Source of the DNA: Chaetorhynchus papuensis
Taxonomy: Eukaryota > Chordata > Aves > Passeriformes > Rhipiduridae
DNA: 64,000 bases
Direction of reading: 5' to 3'
Assembly (NCBI GenBank): GCA_013396525.1
Contig: VWYX01000831.1
Coordinates: 248,001-312,000, forward strand
A program made the translations under genes and the position numbers. Of the stretch, positions 50,091-61,986 are shown one piece after another. The stretch's first letter is position 1. Every line of letters starts with the position of its first letter. The notes beneath the pieces are model-generated. The model was not told where the DNA came from. It saw nothing but the letters and a program-made list of their open reading frames with translations, and made no database searches.

Positions 50091-53000
50091 CTTAAGAGAG
50101 CACAAGATGCAACCAGCCATTGTCCACAGCAGTTGCAACACTTTTGTAAACACATTTGTAAAAGCATGGAAGGAAGGAATAACCATTCCTGGGAGAAAAT
50201 TCTAGTCCACCATATAGCATAGCAAGGGCAAATTCATTCTAGAAATTAATGTAATAACATGTCCCTGCCTTGAGTTATTATTTACTGTTAGGTTTGGGTT
50301 TTTTTCCTATTTAAAGACAATATATTCTTGGAAGACAAAAAAAGTTAGAAGGAAAACTGATGCAGCAGGTTGTTATAGGGTCATCGAAATGAGCCTATAT
50401 TTTTGTGAGTCATGAGAAAAATGCTTTTAGCCAAATATCTGAAGGGAATCAGAATGGTGATTGTTGTGAGAGTTAAACAATATATACACAGTATATGCAC
50501 AAGATAATGAGTTAAAGGTGGAAAAAAATAAAGTTTACTTAATTTTCATCTAGGCAGTTTACAGAATATTTGACATTATTTATTTCAGATTTTTTGTTGG
50601 AATAATTTATTAGATATTTTTCCCTTGGGTTTTCTTATTGGTACTGTTGTTCTCCAGGGCAATTAATCTTCTTCAAAGCATGCTGCTAGCCAAGGATTTT
50701 TAGGTCTCTTGCTCTCCCCTCTGTTTAAAATATTATTAAAAGAAACTGACCCGAATAAAGTATTTTGGAAATGAATGAGTGTTAGGGAGTCCCCACCAGG
50801 AAAATCTTGGTTTTTACTGACTTAATGCAATTTCAGCTTCTTTTGTCCTGCGTCCCCTATCATTGTATGGTTCAGTAGTGGCACCATTCCCATCTGTCTT
50901 CAGGGCCACATTCTGACCTCAGTAATATTGGTGTAAATCCAGAATAAATCCACCAGTCTCAGTGGAGCTGCTCAGATTTACACAAGGAATCTGAGAGCAG
51001 AATCTGGCTGTAGGCATTTGTTCTGGAGAGACAGAGTAACCATCTTTTATTAATATTTCACAGCAGTCTGCAATTGAAAACAGTTGTCTCCCTCTCTTCA
51101 TTTTTTTTTTTTCGTGGGGGTGGGGAGATATTGGCTGAATCCTGTTAGGGAAATCCTACAGGCTATTTTTAGCAGTAAGCTCTACTGCTGCATTCTGGTA
51201 TTGTACCAAGCACATGTGCTGTATGACCAGCAGCCACACATCTGAATCACTTGCACATCCTAAATCAATTTAAATGCTTGCAATAAATGAAAATATATAT
51301 TTCAGTCTTTTCTTTAGTCAATTAATCCTTCTAGAAACAAATTTTACACTCAGTGGTGTGAATATCTTGGTATTTAAAAGTTTGGGGCAGATGCTTCTGC
51401 CATGAGGTACTGACCTGACCTTATTAAACTGATTTTTGATCCAGACAAAATAACTCAATACAGTAAATACAATAAAATAACATTTTTAGTTATATTCTAT
51501 TTCTGGAAAAGTGCTAAGAAAAGGAGGTTTATGTCAACCAGAGGAGGCATCCTGAATACACAGTGTTTCACTTCAAAATCGGTTGCAACCCTGACACAGG
51601 TAATCAAAAAGTGTCATTATTACACCTGGTCCTGTATAACAAAACATAGAGTAATATGTATATCTGTTATTTCTATCACCTGCTATTTGGACTATTCACA
51701 TATTAAGAATAAAAAATTAATTGAAAGAATGGCAGGTAGAAGATACTTTCAACTTTCAGCTAATTTTTCTTAAAGTTTAGCAAGTGTTTCTATTCAAATC
51801 CATTCGATATAACAGCCTGTTCTGCCTGAAAGCTTCTGGAAGTCCTGATGCCTGTACATTTAGCATCTAAACACCATTCCTGTTGGTAAGGGGGATGGGA
51901 GGAAATGTTTTCTTATCTGTTGGTATAATGGCCACTGCCAGACTGGACAAGCTGAGTAGGCAACAGACTGTAGAAGTTAAAACTGTGAGCACCAAGAAAA
52001 GGAAAGTGAGGTATGTGAGCATGCACTTATTTGTGTGCAAATTTCCAAATAACTTACAAGACCTGATGATAGAGCAGCAAAGAACTGCAGAGAAAGGAAA
52101 TTATTAACTGCTTTGACAATGCCAGCAGATATTTTAAGCTGCATTAGCTTATTAGCTCCAGGTTTTCACTGGTTCTTTTTTTCTTTAGAAGGAAACAGAA
52201 CAAGAAAGTAAATACATAAATGTATGGCTAATGAACTATTATGTTTGCTAGACATTCATTTAGCATAAACTTAGTCATACTGCACTTATGTATTATATTT
52301 GCATTCTCTGCACTCTTAACATAAGTGTATTATCATTTTGGCTTAAATAGCAAGATCCCAAAGGATCAGTTCTAAAGTGCATGAGCTAAGAAATATGGCA
52401 GCATAAATATTTCTAGAGCAGCATAACTTCTGGCTGGCTTCTGACTGAATTATCTCAGAACCTTAACTTTGAATCACCCATGATGTATACAGGCTCTCAT
52501 CTAGCAGAGCTTTTAAAGACTTTACTGACGTTCAATACCCATTAAAGAACTTTGCTGAATAAGGGTGGTATTGAGCATTTTGTTGAATCTGGACTTCAAT
52601 TTTGTATTTCCTTAACTGGCTGACTTTTCAGTAGCAGGCTAACACAATTTTCCCAGAATTGTGTTGGCATCCCCAGTAGCGGTGGCACATAAGAAAGATG
52701 TTTTGAATGCCAAGTATTGCAGCTTGGAGAAATTGTTAATTTGAGTCCCTTTCAATTGTAAGGGAAAGAAAAAGCCAAATGTTTCCCAAATGAAAATGGT
52801 CCACATAGGGGTAAGGAAAATAATTTTTGTTCCAGACACGTCTAAGGGAAATGCAAAGAACAAGTAAATAGAGAAAATCATTTTTCAATGTTTCAGACTT
52901 GGTTTGAAAGCCTTGAAAATTGAATTTAGCTTGAGCCTCCTCACTAAAATTTCTCTTTTGCTCCCAATATGTAGCTACAGAGCAATGTGATATTGATAGG

Positions 53001-53546
53001 TGTTTCGTATAAAGCTGTTCTGACCATAGAAAATTCAAAAGGTACCTTGCACTGCAGTCAAACAAGAGGATTTGATCCTAATTGAGTAGTGGGTGGAACT
53101 TTTCTTTTTAATGAAAAAGGACTCTGACTGCCACTGTTTCAACTCCCTGAAACATTCATTTGATATACTTTGAGATCTGGAATTAATATAGTATTAGTTA
53201 AGCAGTACAACTGCAGAGCGGCATTGCCATTTCATAATTTATTTTAAAAGATTTCTCTAAATTACATTCTTTACACTGCTATACATAACATTTTCTTGTT
53301 GTATACAGGTTAACAGCTTTAACTAACCTTACCCACTAGAGAAAGAGAAAACAAGTGATTCAGTAATACGACTGATTTTTTTTCTAGCCACAAAAGCTTT
53401 AACAAGATACCACCCAATTTCCCTTCTTCTTTACAGTTAATTGTATTTATTAATATAACTTCTTGAGAATTAATTTTTGCTTTATTGGTATCACAAGATT
53501 CACCTCATAAATCAAAATTCAGAGTCTCACAAAGGAAAGAAAAATT

Positions 53547-54000
53547 TAGGTCCAGAGAAGGGCAACAAAGCTGGTGAAGGGTCTAGAGAGTGACTCCTAT
53601 AAGGAGCAGTTCAGTGAGCTGGGGGTGTTTAGCCTGGAGCAAAGGAGGTTCAGGGGACACCCTATAGCTCTGCACAACTCCTGAGAGGAGGCTGTAGCCA
53701 GCTGAGGTCCGTCTCTTCTCCCAGGCAATCAGCGACAGGACATGAGGACATGGCCTCAGAGCTGTCTCAGGGGAGGTTCAAGTTCAGGTTGGATATCAGG
53801 AAGAATTTCCTCCCAGGAAGGGTTGTCAGGCACTGGAATGGGCTTCCCAGGAAGGTGGTGGAGACACCATCCCCAGGTCTTCAAGAAACAACTTTTCATG
53901 GCAATCAGTGGTCTGGTCTAGTTGGCAAGGTGGAGATAGGTCAAAGATTGGACTCAATGATCTTGAAGGTCTTTTCCAACTGAAACGATTCTGTTATTCT
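53547..54000 (+). mobile_element. CR1 LINE 3' end, plus strand
   Basis: The whole stretch follows the avian CR1 3' region in order: agagaagggcaacaaagctg, gctgggggtgtttagcctgg, ggttcaggggacaccc, aggttggatatcaggaagaa, gggttgtcaggcactggaat, ggaaggtggtggagacacca, gatcttgaaggtcttttcca and the tail gattctgttattct. It is 5'-truncated and lies only about 120 bases upstream of the next HDAC9 exon, on the same strand. No intact ORF remains. Confidence 0.93.
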
Positions 54001-54122
54001 GGGCTTCTCAACTTGCTCTAATTGTCAAATAAAATCCAGTTTTCCTAAAGTATGCATGAGAGGGAACAGTATAACTTGCATTTGTTTCATTTGTGTCTCG
54101 TTGTGCTGTCTCTGTGCTGCAG

Positions 54123-54256
54123 GTGTTGTGTATGACAGCCTGATGCTGAAGCACCAGTGCATGTGTGGGAACTACGCAAACCACCCCGAACACGCCGGAA
54201 GGATCCAAAGCATCTGGTCGAGGCTGCAAGAAACTGGGTTGCTGAACAAGTGCGAG
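54123..54256 (+). CDS. HDAC9: HDAC9 internal exon: start of deacetylase domain, structural zinc site
   Basis: This 134-nt exon enters in phase 1 and leaves in phase 0. With the upstream G it reads GVVYDSLMLKHQCMCG, then NHPEHAGRIQSIWSRLQE and TGLLNKCE. It is the first part of the class IIa deacetylase domain. The pattern H-x-C-x-C-x5-H-x2-H in LKHQCMCGNYANHPEHAG supplies the residues that in HDAC4 (His665, Cys667, Cys669, His675, His678) form the class IIa-specific structural zinc region next to the active site, which also serves in co-repressor (SMRT/NCoR-HDAC3) binding. All five are present here. The acceptor is ctgtgctgcag. The donor is GAG|gtaatt, lacking G at +5. Skipping this exon alone would break the frame; skipping it with the previous exon (312 nt together) would not. 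Confidence 0.97.
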
Positions 54257-57200
54257 GTAATTAAAAATTAAGGCCAGATACTTGGCTTGTTAAAGTAAAT
54301 AGCAAATTTATTAACTCCTAAACCTGCCTCACTTCTATAATAAGAGAGTAATTTGTTTTAGGAATTATTTGATCTAAACTGATAATATTAAAAAAAATGC
54401 ATTATAGGAAAGGACACTTCCCAACCAGAAAATAAAGACTTTACACAGTGTCATGCATGCACAGGCATCAGAATATAAAACCCAGACATGACTTTCCTCA
54501 CCTTTATAAAGGAATGTAGACCAGCAGTAGTCAAACAGTAAGTGCAGTCCTTCCAATAGCGCAGTTTTTAACTTTTTCAAGCAGATAAGGATTTTACTTC
54601 TGTAGCATGAAACATATTTTGAATATAGTTTGTATCACTCCATGAGCATATTGCATCGTGTCTTTTTTCAGACTTTAAAGGCTGTTTTCATAGCATTTTC
54701 CTTTACCTCGTATGTAACAGGTTCCACGTGAAGCCCCAAGACATTCAAGCACAATCTTCTAGGCAACAGCAAATTTGTAATTTCTTTCTGCTACGATTTC
54801 CCTCAAAAAATTGCATATTAAAACATGCTTAAATCAAATATGGGCTGTGAGGTTCATATACTACTTGGATTAGTTAAAAGTAGCTTCTTCTTACCATTCC
54901 CTGCTTCCTGTGAGTTGTGCAGCACTGTCAACTTCTGCAGAAGCCTGTGGCAATCAGGTGTTTACTGCAATGCAGCACAAGTTAACAAAGTTCAGCAAAA
55001 ATTAGCTAATGTTTTGCAGGATCCCAAAATTTCCAGAGCTGTTATGTTCTGTTTAATTACTTTTCTTTATATCCTTATGTTTTTACAAACCCAAAGGACC
55101 TGGTTCAACAGGTCCCTTTGAACAGCTATTAGTGACTGTCCCCAAAGACTTTCTGCAGGTAGCTCAGTGTACTGGGCAGTGAGATACTGCAAGCACTGTA
55201 AATGGATTTGTTGTATACACTCATCTAACTAGATGGCAGCACTCTAACAGGCTAATTCTTTTTTTTAAGCTTAGGTAATTTTTCCAGTGTTCAAGAAGAT
55301 TTTCTTTGAGCAAGGCCCTTAAGGCCACGTGTCACATGAGTGGTTTCACTGGGGGATCATATACTTCAAGATTAAGTTAAACATGAAGCTGAGTGCTTTA
55401 CTAAAATAAAGCCTAGTTACCTTCTTGACTCAGGACTCCATATCATAAAGAAAAGGCAAAAGAGAGAAAGTAAGTAAAATGCTTTCTTCAGTAACAAACA
55501 GCTATTGTGGAGCGGTAAATTGTGTGGCTCTGTAAAAGGTGTAAAATGAAAAAGTGAGATGCATGCAGTGTAAGAGCTTCCTGGAAGATTTAGAGTTTCC
55601 TCTTGCAGTTCTACAATTTCAAAATCTGAAATACAGCCTATTACGTCTTGCGTAATCTAGTGAGGGGGGAGAGAGGAAAAAAGTCACTTCATGTTGAACT
55701 GCCTTCAGCTAATTTTGACTCCAATTGTGTGCTTTGAAATGAGGCTGGAATGTGAAATAAGCTGTCAAAATGTAAACTCTGATGAAAAAACTAAGGAGCC
55801 TCAGTGTGAAGCTGGTGAATAGATGTGGTGTTTATCTAGATCCCTTTATGTAGCTAGAGACAGAATTATATTTGGTGATGTAATCTGTCCTTTGTTTCAC
55901 TAAATTATCTAGCCCTTGCCTGACATCAAACAAGTGCTTAAAACTGCTCACTTTCCAAAATAAGAAGGCTACAGTGATACACTTAATTGGTGTTCTGTTT
56001 CTTTAGAAAGTCATTCAGCCGAATAAATAACTTTTGTCACTAAAAGAGTGGTTATTGCACTATCCAAGATATAAAAAGCCACCATCAAGCTGCTTTCTTG
56101 GAATATACCACACTGAGGGTGCATAGTCAAAGCATCATGGGCAACTGCACTGTCACTTCTGCTGAATTCTGAATGCCCCCTCACAGACATTACCATTTCT
56201 CAATATAATTTCTCAACATGATCTCCCACAGTTTTTGTCAGAAGGAGTGGGGAGATCACTGGTCAAGTTTTGCCACATGCATTACCTCATACATCAAGTC
56301 TAAAGGGCAGGTTAGCAGCAGCAACCTGCAGCAGACCCTTAGGAAATCCTCTGCAGTAACTGAACTTGTTTCCTCTCTAACTGAAACAGTAGCCCCACAG
56401 GAGGGCTGCAGTCCCACTCTTTGTCTGATAAGGAGTTTTATGACCTAAACTAGTTCACTCAGAGGTAGCTCAGGTTTTGTTACCTTGTACTGTATGTACC
56501 CTTGTGCACAGGCTTGTTTAGGGGGCCCTCCCTATTCTCATACAAGAAACCCTTATGAAAATGAACAACCTGCATCTCTATGACCCTTGTTATCTCAAGC
56601 AGGGAGCTTTATGTGCTTCCTAAATCCTGTAGTGTGGATTAACTCCTCTCCCACAGCTCAGGTCTTTGGCAATAGAGAGGTGACTGGCTGAGTGTCCGGA
56701 GAACCCGTACCTCTAAGTGGGCATGGGATGATGAAAGTCAGACTGGGCTGACACCATGCTTGCTGCAGTTCATAGATTAATCTAGGTAGACTAACCTAAG
56801 CTTAATGTATCACCTTTATATCTACCTGTATATATTCCTCATACTGACCCCATTTATTTCTAAAATAATGAGGTCTGAATGGGGTACACAAGCTCTGCAT
56901 TTGCTACAAAATAAAATGTGTCTGAGACTGTCCTCTACCCCTGCAGCCAACTGGCATGGAAAGGCCCATGTTCCTACTACCGGGAATGCTTCCTGGCCCA
57001 TGCCAGTGACAAAACCATGTCTGGGAGTTGTTTGGGAGAGTGCTAGTTGCTGCTCAGCCAAAACGGTGTGAAGGACCACTTTAGCAATTTATTAGTACAG
57101 ATGATTGTGTTACTCTGCCTGGGAATGTTTCCTGGCACTGCTCAGTTTACTGCTGCAGACACAGCCAGGATGACTTGCTTTTCCAGACTGTATTTTGTCT

Positions 57201-57439
57201 TTCTAGCCATACATATTTGTGCTCTAGAATTATTCAAACAACAGTTTAGAGGACTTCTGCTAAACCAAAATATTGTTATAACTTTCAGATTATTTTTTTT
57301 AGTCATATCCTTCTTCCAAAGAGATGGATTAGCTTCCTCAAGACAAGGGAGAAATACATTTAGACCACTGCCAGTTCTGGAGGGCCAGATTTGAGAGACC
57401 AGTCCCTGACTGAGTTCAGGGCAGGAGAGCAGAGTAATT

Positions 57440-57471
57440 CACACACATCCACATCCACACACACCCCCAAC
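57440..57471. repeat. CA-rich simple repeat
   Basis: This is an imperfect CACACA/CATCCACATCC tract (cacacacatccacatccaca). It is short, probably a decayed microsatellite. Confidence 0.75.
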
Positions 57472-60279
57472 TTTTTATAGTCCTGGTATATATGTATTGG
57501 AAAAACCAAAATTCAGACACAATATTTTTGCATTAGTTTCAAAGTTTTATGTATGTTTGCTGAAATGCCTGTTTGGTGTTTGCTAAAGGCTGACAGATGT
57601 AGAACAGACAGTAATCAAATGCAGACCAGGGCAGCTAAAAGATACAAAGATTGGCATAAAAACATCCATTATCTTTCTTTTTGCAATTTTCCCTTGGTAA
57701 GGAGCAATGCCTAGCTGCCCTTCCTTTGGGACAATAAAAGGACTGAATTATGTTTTGGTAGGGGTGTCCACTTTCCACTTGTTCTAGGGAGAGGAAGTGT
57801 TCACATAACTCCTTTGGGGCTGTAATTTATGTCCACATGACTGACATTAGGCTACCGTGATCAGCACAGTTTCAGGAGAGAAAAGAAGAATGTAGCCATG
57901 GTCCTGCTTTGTGCCCCCACCTTTACTTCCTGTAGGGACTGTGGTCCAGCAACATTTTTCTTTTTGGCCTAGAATTTGTTCTGAATTTTGGTAGTTTCTG
58001 GATTAGGGAGGCATCTTACACCTCCTGCTGTCCACATCTCATGGACTGAAGTGGAGAGAAGGAAAGAATTTAAGGTTGAGTCTGCCAGATCACATAAAAT
58101 GAAATATTTCAAAAATTCCACTCTTTGAACCTCAATTTGCCACTGAAGATAAAATAACGCAGGAAACGTTAGTCTTTTTTTAAGAAAAAAAAAAATCTTT
58201 GGAGTGTTTAACATATTCAGGTTAGGCACTGGATGACCAAAACACATGAAGAGAATAAATGCATCCCTATGTGGGTGCATGTGTGTCAGAGGCATGCTTC
58301 CAATTCCCAAGTGGTGGAGAGAGAGCAGGAGATGTGAGCATCCTGACTGGCAAAAGACCTGTTGCTGTGAGTAGTTTTGAAAACACAAGAGAATTTAGCA
58401 ACTATGAGAAATCTCAGGAAGGCAGGGAAAAATCTGAAAACCTTGTTTACAAACTTGATGGCCTAAGGGAATTTCACACAAAAAGGTGCAGTACAGGCAA
58501 TGGACACATTACACTGAGAGACCCGAGTGAGAAATATTCCTAATCTGTGTCACAATTCCTGTTAGTTTAGCAGAGAGAAACAGGCAGCATCACTTTTGTC
58601 TTCTTGAATCTCTATCTGCACATGAGTTTACTCTGCTGGAAATTTAACCTAAATCTTCAGGTTAATAGAGGTTGTCTGTGTGAAAATGTAATGGTCTCTT
58701 TTAAACAGAAGACCAGACTTTGACCTTGAATTGTGTGAAAGGTGAAAACATTTTCCCATTGTGGGGACGGACATGGATTTCTAGTTCTAGACTGATTTTT
58801 CGAAGCACTCATGTTCAAGTATTTTGCTCTCCTGAGATGTGTAAATGTTTCTGTTGATGAGGGAACTGCTCATGTCAGAGGACAAAGCCAACACACAAAT
58901 TGTCATACACATTGGAAAAGGATGAATTGCCTTCTATTCAGGATGTAGTAGATGGGTGGATGTTTTATTCAAATTCTCTGGAATGAAACAAATACTGTTC
59001 ATCTGTTCTCCTATGCTATTTCTCCTTTTTTGTTGGCTTTATGCCAATTTTCTGCTGCATTTTATGTTTTCGATACTACCATGGTTAATGAAAATTAAGA
59101 AAGACACTTCCAAATAAAAAAAAAAGATGTGGCTAAAAGTGTATGTGCAAAGTTATACAAATACATATGTTCTGTTGTCTGATAACTCGTGCTAGTGAGA
59201 GCCAGAAGGGATCACTTTGCATAACTGAAGTTACGTGAGAGACTCTGGCAACAGACTTAAGACATATGCTTGAGTAGATCTGCTAAATCCTGACATCACT
59301 GTGTGAGAACTATTCTTAGAAATTATTGCAGGTAATTTTTAATGCCCTTTTTTCCCCTCTGCAGAGCCTTAGATAGTTGGGATTGATATGCAGAGATACT
59401 TCAAGGATGGGGTGAAAGGAACACTAAATGAGGCGACGGGAATGCAGAAACAGCACAGACACGTGCACTGTTTACCCTTCCCCTTCCCTCCCGCCATCTA
59501 CAGTGTAAATGTCCTTGCTGATGTGAGAGCTGGAGAAGCCATGGAGAAAGAGCAGCTCTGGGCTCTGCCAGCTCAGCTGATGGCTGCACTCCAAGGACCC
59601 TGCTGGGGGAGGCTGCCTGGAGTGGGGTGTCCTGTTCAGTGCTACTTGATTTCTGCACCAAACTGGTTTCTGCATAACCTGTTTCTACCTTAGGGAATTT
59701 GACTGGTGAGACTGGGTAGGAGGCATGCTGTTGGCAAAATGTTTTGGGAGACCTCTTCCAGATCAGATATCGCAGAGGACCCCACTGTAAAAATAATGGC
59801 TAGCTGTGTGTCTTTTTATAGTTAAAGGGCTATGGCATCCAATTCAACAACACAAAATAAGCCAGACAATTAACTGTCTTAAACATGTCCCAGAGTTTTT
59901 GTATACCTTGTAGAAAATACGTGACCAGAGAGTGAGTGTTTTGCTCAAGGTTCTTTGGCATGACCTTCACAAAAGTCCTCTTTACTTTTCTTATACATTT
60001 ATTGTATCTGTCCTAAAATCCAGACTCCCTTCCCAGTTTTGCCATGGAGAATTGGGTATATACATTTTAAAGCAGCTTGTTAGAAACACAGACCCTAATG
60101 AGAATGGATGAAGGAATAAATGTTACCAGTCACCTCACTTGTGAAGAAAATATTTTATCTGACCCAGAAGAACCATTACAGAGTTTACTGACTCCATGAA
60201 GTAACATAATGTGCTGATTTGGATTGTGCAACTGTGTGTTAAAAGGATGTGAGTGCACTGCTACAAATTCTCATGTGAG

Positions 60280-60625
60280 ACTGGGAGAGGCTTGAAGAAA
60301 TTAGAGATGAAAAAGGGTTTATTAAGTCATTTAGTTCTTGGATCATTCCCTAAAATGTTCTTTCCACTGCTGTGTCTAGTCAAGTTTTAAACACTGCAAG
60401 AAATAGGGCTTCCACGATTTCCCTGAGGGGGAGCTTGTTCCACAGCCATCTAGCTCTAACTCTTAGGATATTTTTCCTGATTAGTCAGAAAAAATTCCGA
60501 CTGCTTAACTCAATATATATTGTGCATGGTTCTTCTGACCCACCATCCCCAGGCATCTCCTTTTTTCTGACATGCACATTCTCTTTAATATTCATAATAT
60601 TGCTTTCTTCTCCTAGTGCAGAGGT
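60280..60625 (-). mobile_element. Ancient CR1/L3-like LINE fragment, minus strand
   Basis: The order of words fits the reverse complement of an old amniote CR1/L3 3' region: tattaagtcatttagttctt, gcttccacgatttccctgag, cttgttccacagccatctag, ctctaactcttaggatattt and ttcctgattagtc. Divergence is high and both ends are approximate. Confidence 0.6.
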
Positions 60626-61798
60626 TGGTGCTTTCCAATGTGTATGACAATAAGAATTAAAATTTAACCTCCAAGAAAACTAGAATTAAATGCATTTCTG
60701 TAACAGGTAAATCAGTCTAACTGAAAATAGGGTGGTCTATTTAGATAACTGCTGTACCTGTGTATCTGTAGACCTTGAGAGTCAGACAGACCTAGTCTAA
60801 GTTGTGAGAGATTTTGCCCTTGGTGTTCATAAGGACCAGATCTGCAAATAGGGTCCAAGACCTTAAAATCAAGCTGTTTTCTCTTCACTTTATCCAATAT
60901 CAACCGGAAAGATGATCTTGGGTCCAGAACTTTGTTGACAGAGCTGTTTATTATGCCCAGTCCTGAACAAAATCTGATTCATGTTGCTGTATCTGCAAAG
61001 GCTGTGCAGCATTAGCACAAGAAGAGAAACAAATATTTTTATGACAAGCTTTAACTCCAAATACATACAAGGAACAGATATGCTGAACAAGAAAATGTTA
61101 GTTTTATCTTTCCTTTCCTATCTTTCTTCCCTCCTAAACTGATTCCATTTCAATGGATTTGTAGAAAGATGTCCCAGATTTTTTACATCTGGTTTTGGGG
61201 CAAATACAGGCTGGAGAAACAGTTCAAGAGACAAACTTCACTTACACAAATGTAAGAAAGCGAGTCAGCATATGTAACAGCAAAAATGATCCTGGGATAT
61301 TGATCACACATTAAAAATTTAAAAAATACACAAATATGTTATTAAAGCATTTAAAGTTTAATTTTCTTTTTCTCCCTGTCTCTCCTCACTGTGATCATGT
61401 TCCTCCTACCAGCATAAATCACAAGTACTAGTAATGATGCAAAAACCATTAATCCTCATTCCAAAAACATCTGCAGCTTACAGGTGTGAATAAGTTTTTG
61501 CTCTCTAAATTAGATTTTTTTTCTAGACAGATTTCTTACTTAAGAAATATTTCATCTTTTTGTTTTTATCTCATAATATATTATGTAGAAAAGAGGCAGA
61601 ATCTTTTCTTTTTCTTTTATGTGAAACCTTGTATTAAGATAACTCTCCTAAGACTTAAGTGAAGCATTTTGTGATAAAGCACACATGCATTTGTTTTTCA
61701 TATAGCATTACTTTAATAAACAAATCAGTGTCACATTCCTGCATGACGCAATTTCAACCCATTATTAATCATACCAAATGTTATTTCGGACTTCTGCC

Positions 61799-61814
61799 TT
61801 TTTTTTTTTTTTTC
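61799..61814. repeat. Poly-T tract (16 bases) upstream of exon acceptor
   Basis: The run ends 51 bases before the acceptor of the next HDAC9 exon. It is outside the immediate polypyrimidine tract, but U2AF or PTB binding there could influence splicing. Confidence 0.85.
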
Positions 61815-61865
61815 TCCCTAAATATTGTCAGTGGAATATTGTAGGCCTCTGCTGTTTTCTTTCAG

Positions 61866-61986
61866 CGAATTCGAGGTCGAAAAGCCAGTCTGGAGGAAAT
61901 ACAGCTGGTTCACTCTGAACATCATTCACTGCTGTATGGCACCAGCCCACTGAACAGACAGAAGCTGGACCCCAGGAAACTCCTAG
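61866..61986 (+). CDS. HDAC9: HDAC9 internal exon: deacetylase domain, second segment
   Basis: This 121-nt exon enters in phase 0 and leaves in phase 1. It reads RIRGRKASLEEIQLVHSEHH, then SLLYGTSPLNRQKLDPRKLL plus one base. It continues the class IIa deacetylase fold after CE of the previous exon and is nearly the same as the human HDAC9 segment I recall (RIQGRKASLEEIQLVHSEHH). No catalytic residue falls here. The catalytic histidines, the active-site zinc ligands and the class IIa Tyr-to-His change are encoded further downstream. The acceptor is strong (gttttctttcag). The donor TAG|gtctgt has C at +3 and so departs from consensus, though G at +5 is kept. The next exon would have to begin in phase 1 to complete a glycine codon. 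Confidence 0.96.

Larger units (their letters stand above)
47444..54122 (+). other. HDAC9: HDAC9 intron between linker exon and first deacetylase-domain exon
   Basis: This 6.7-kb intron contains a 207-base assembly gap, a short CR1 fragment (49977-50090), a CR1 3' end (53547-54000) and AT-rich unique sequence. It ends in a good acceptor (gtctctgtgctgcag). No further exon was seen. Short frames at 51531-51773 and 51883-52107 have no family resemblance. Confidence 0.9.
54257..61865 (+). other. HDAC9: HDAC9 intron between first and second deacetylase-domain exons
   Basis: This 7.6-kb intron is mostly AT-rich unique sequence. It has a CA-rich short tract (57440-57471), an old CR1-like fragment on the minus strand (60280-60625), a 16-base T run (61799-61814) and a good acceptor (tgctgttttctttcag). 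A block at 59400-59690 is somewhat GC-richer and open on both strands but matches no family. Confidence 0.9.
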
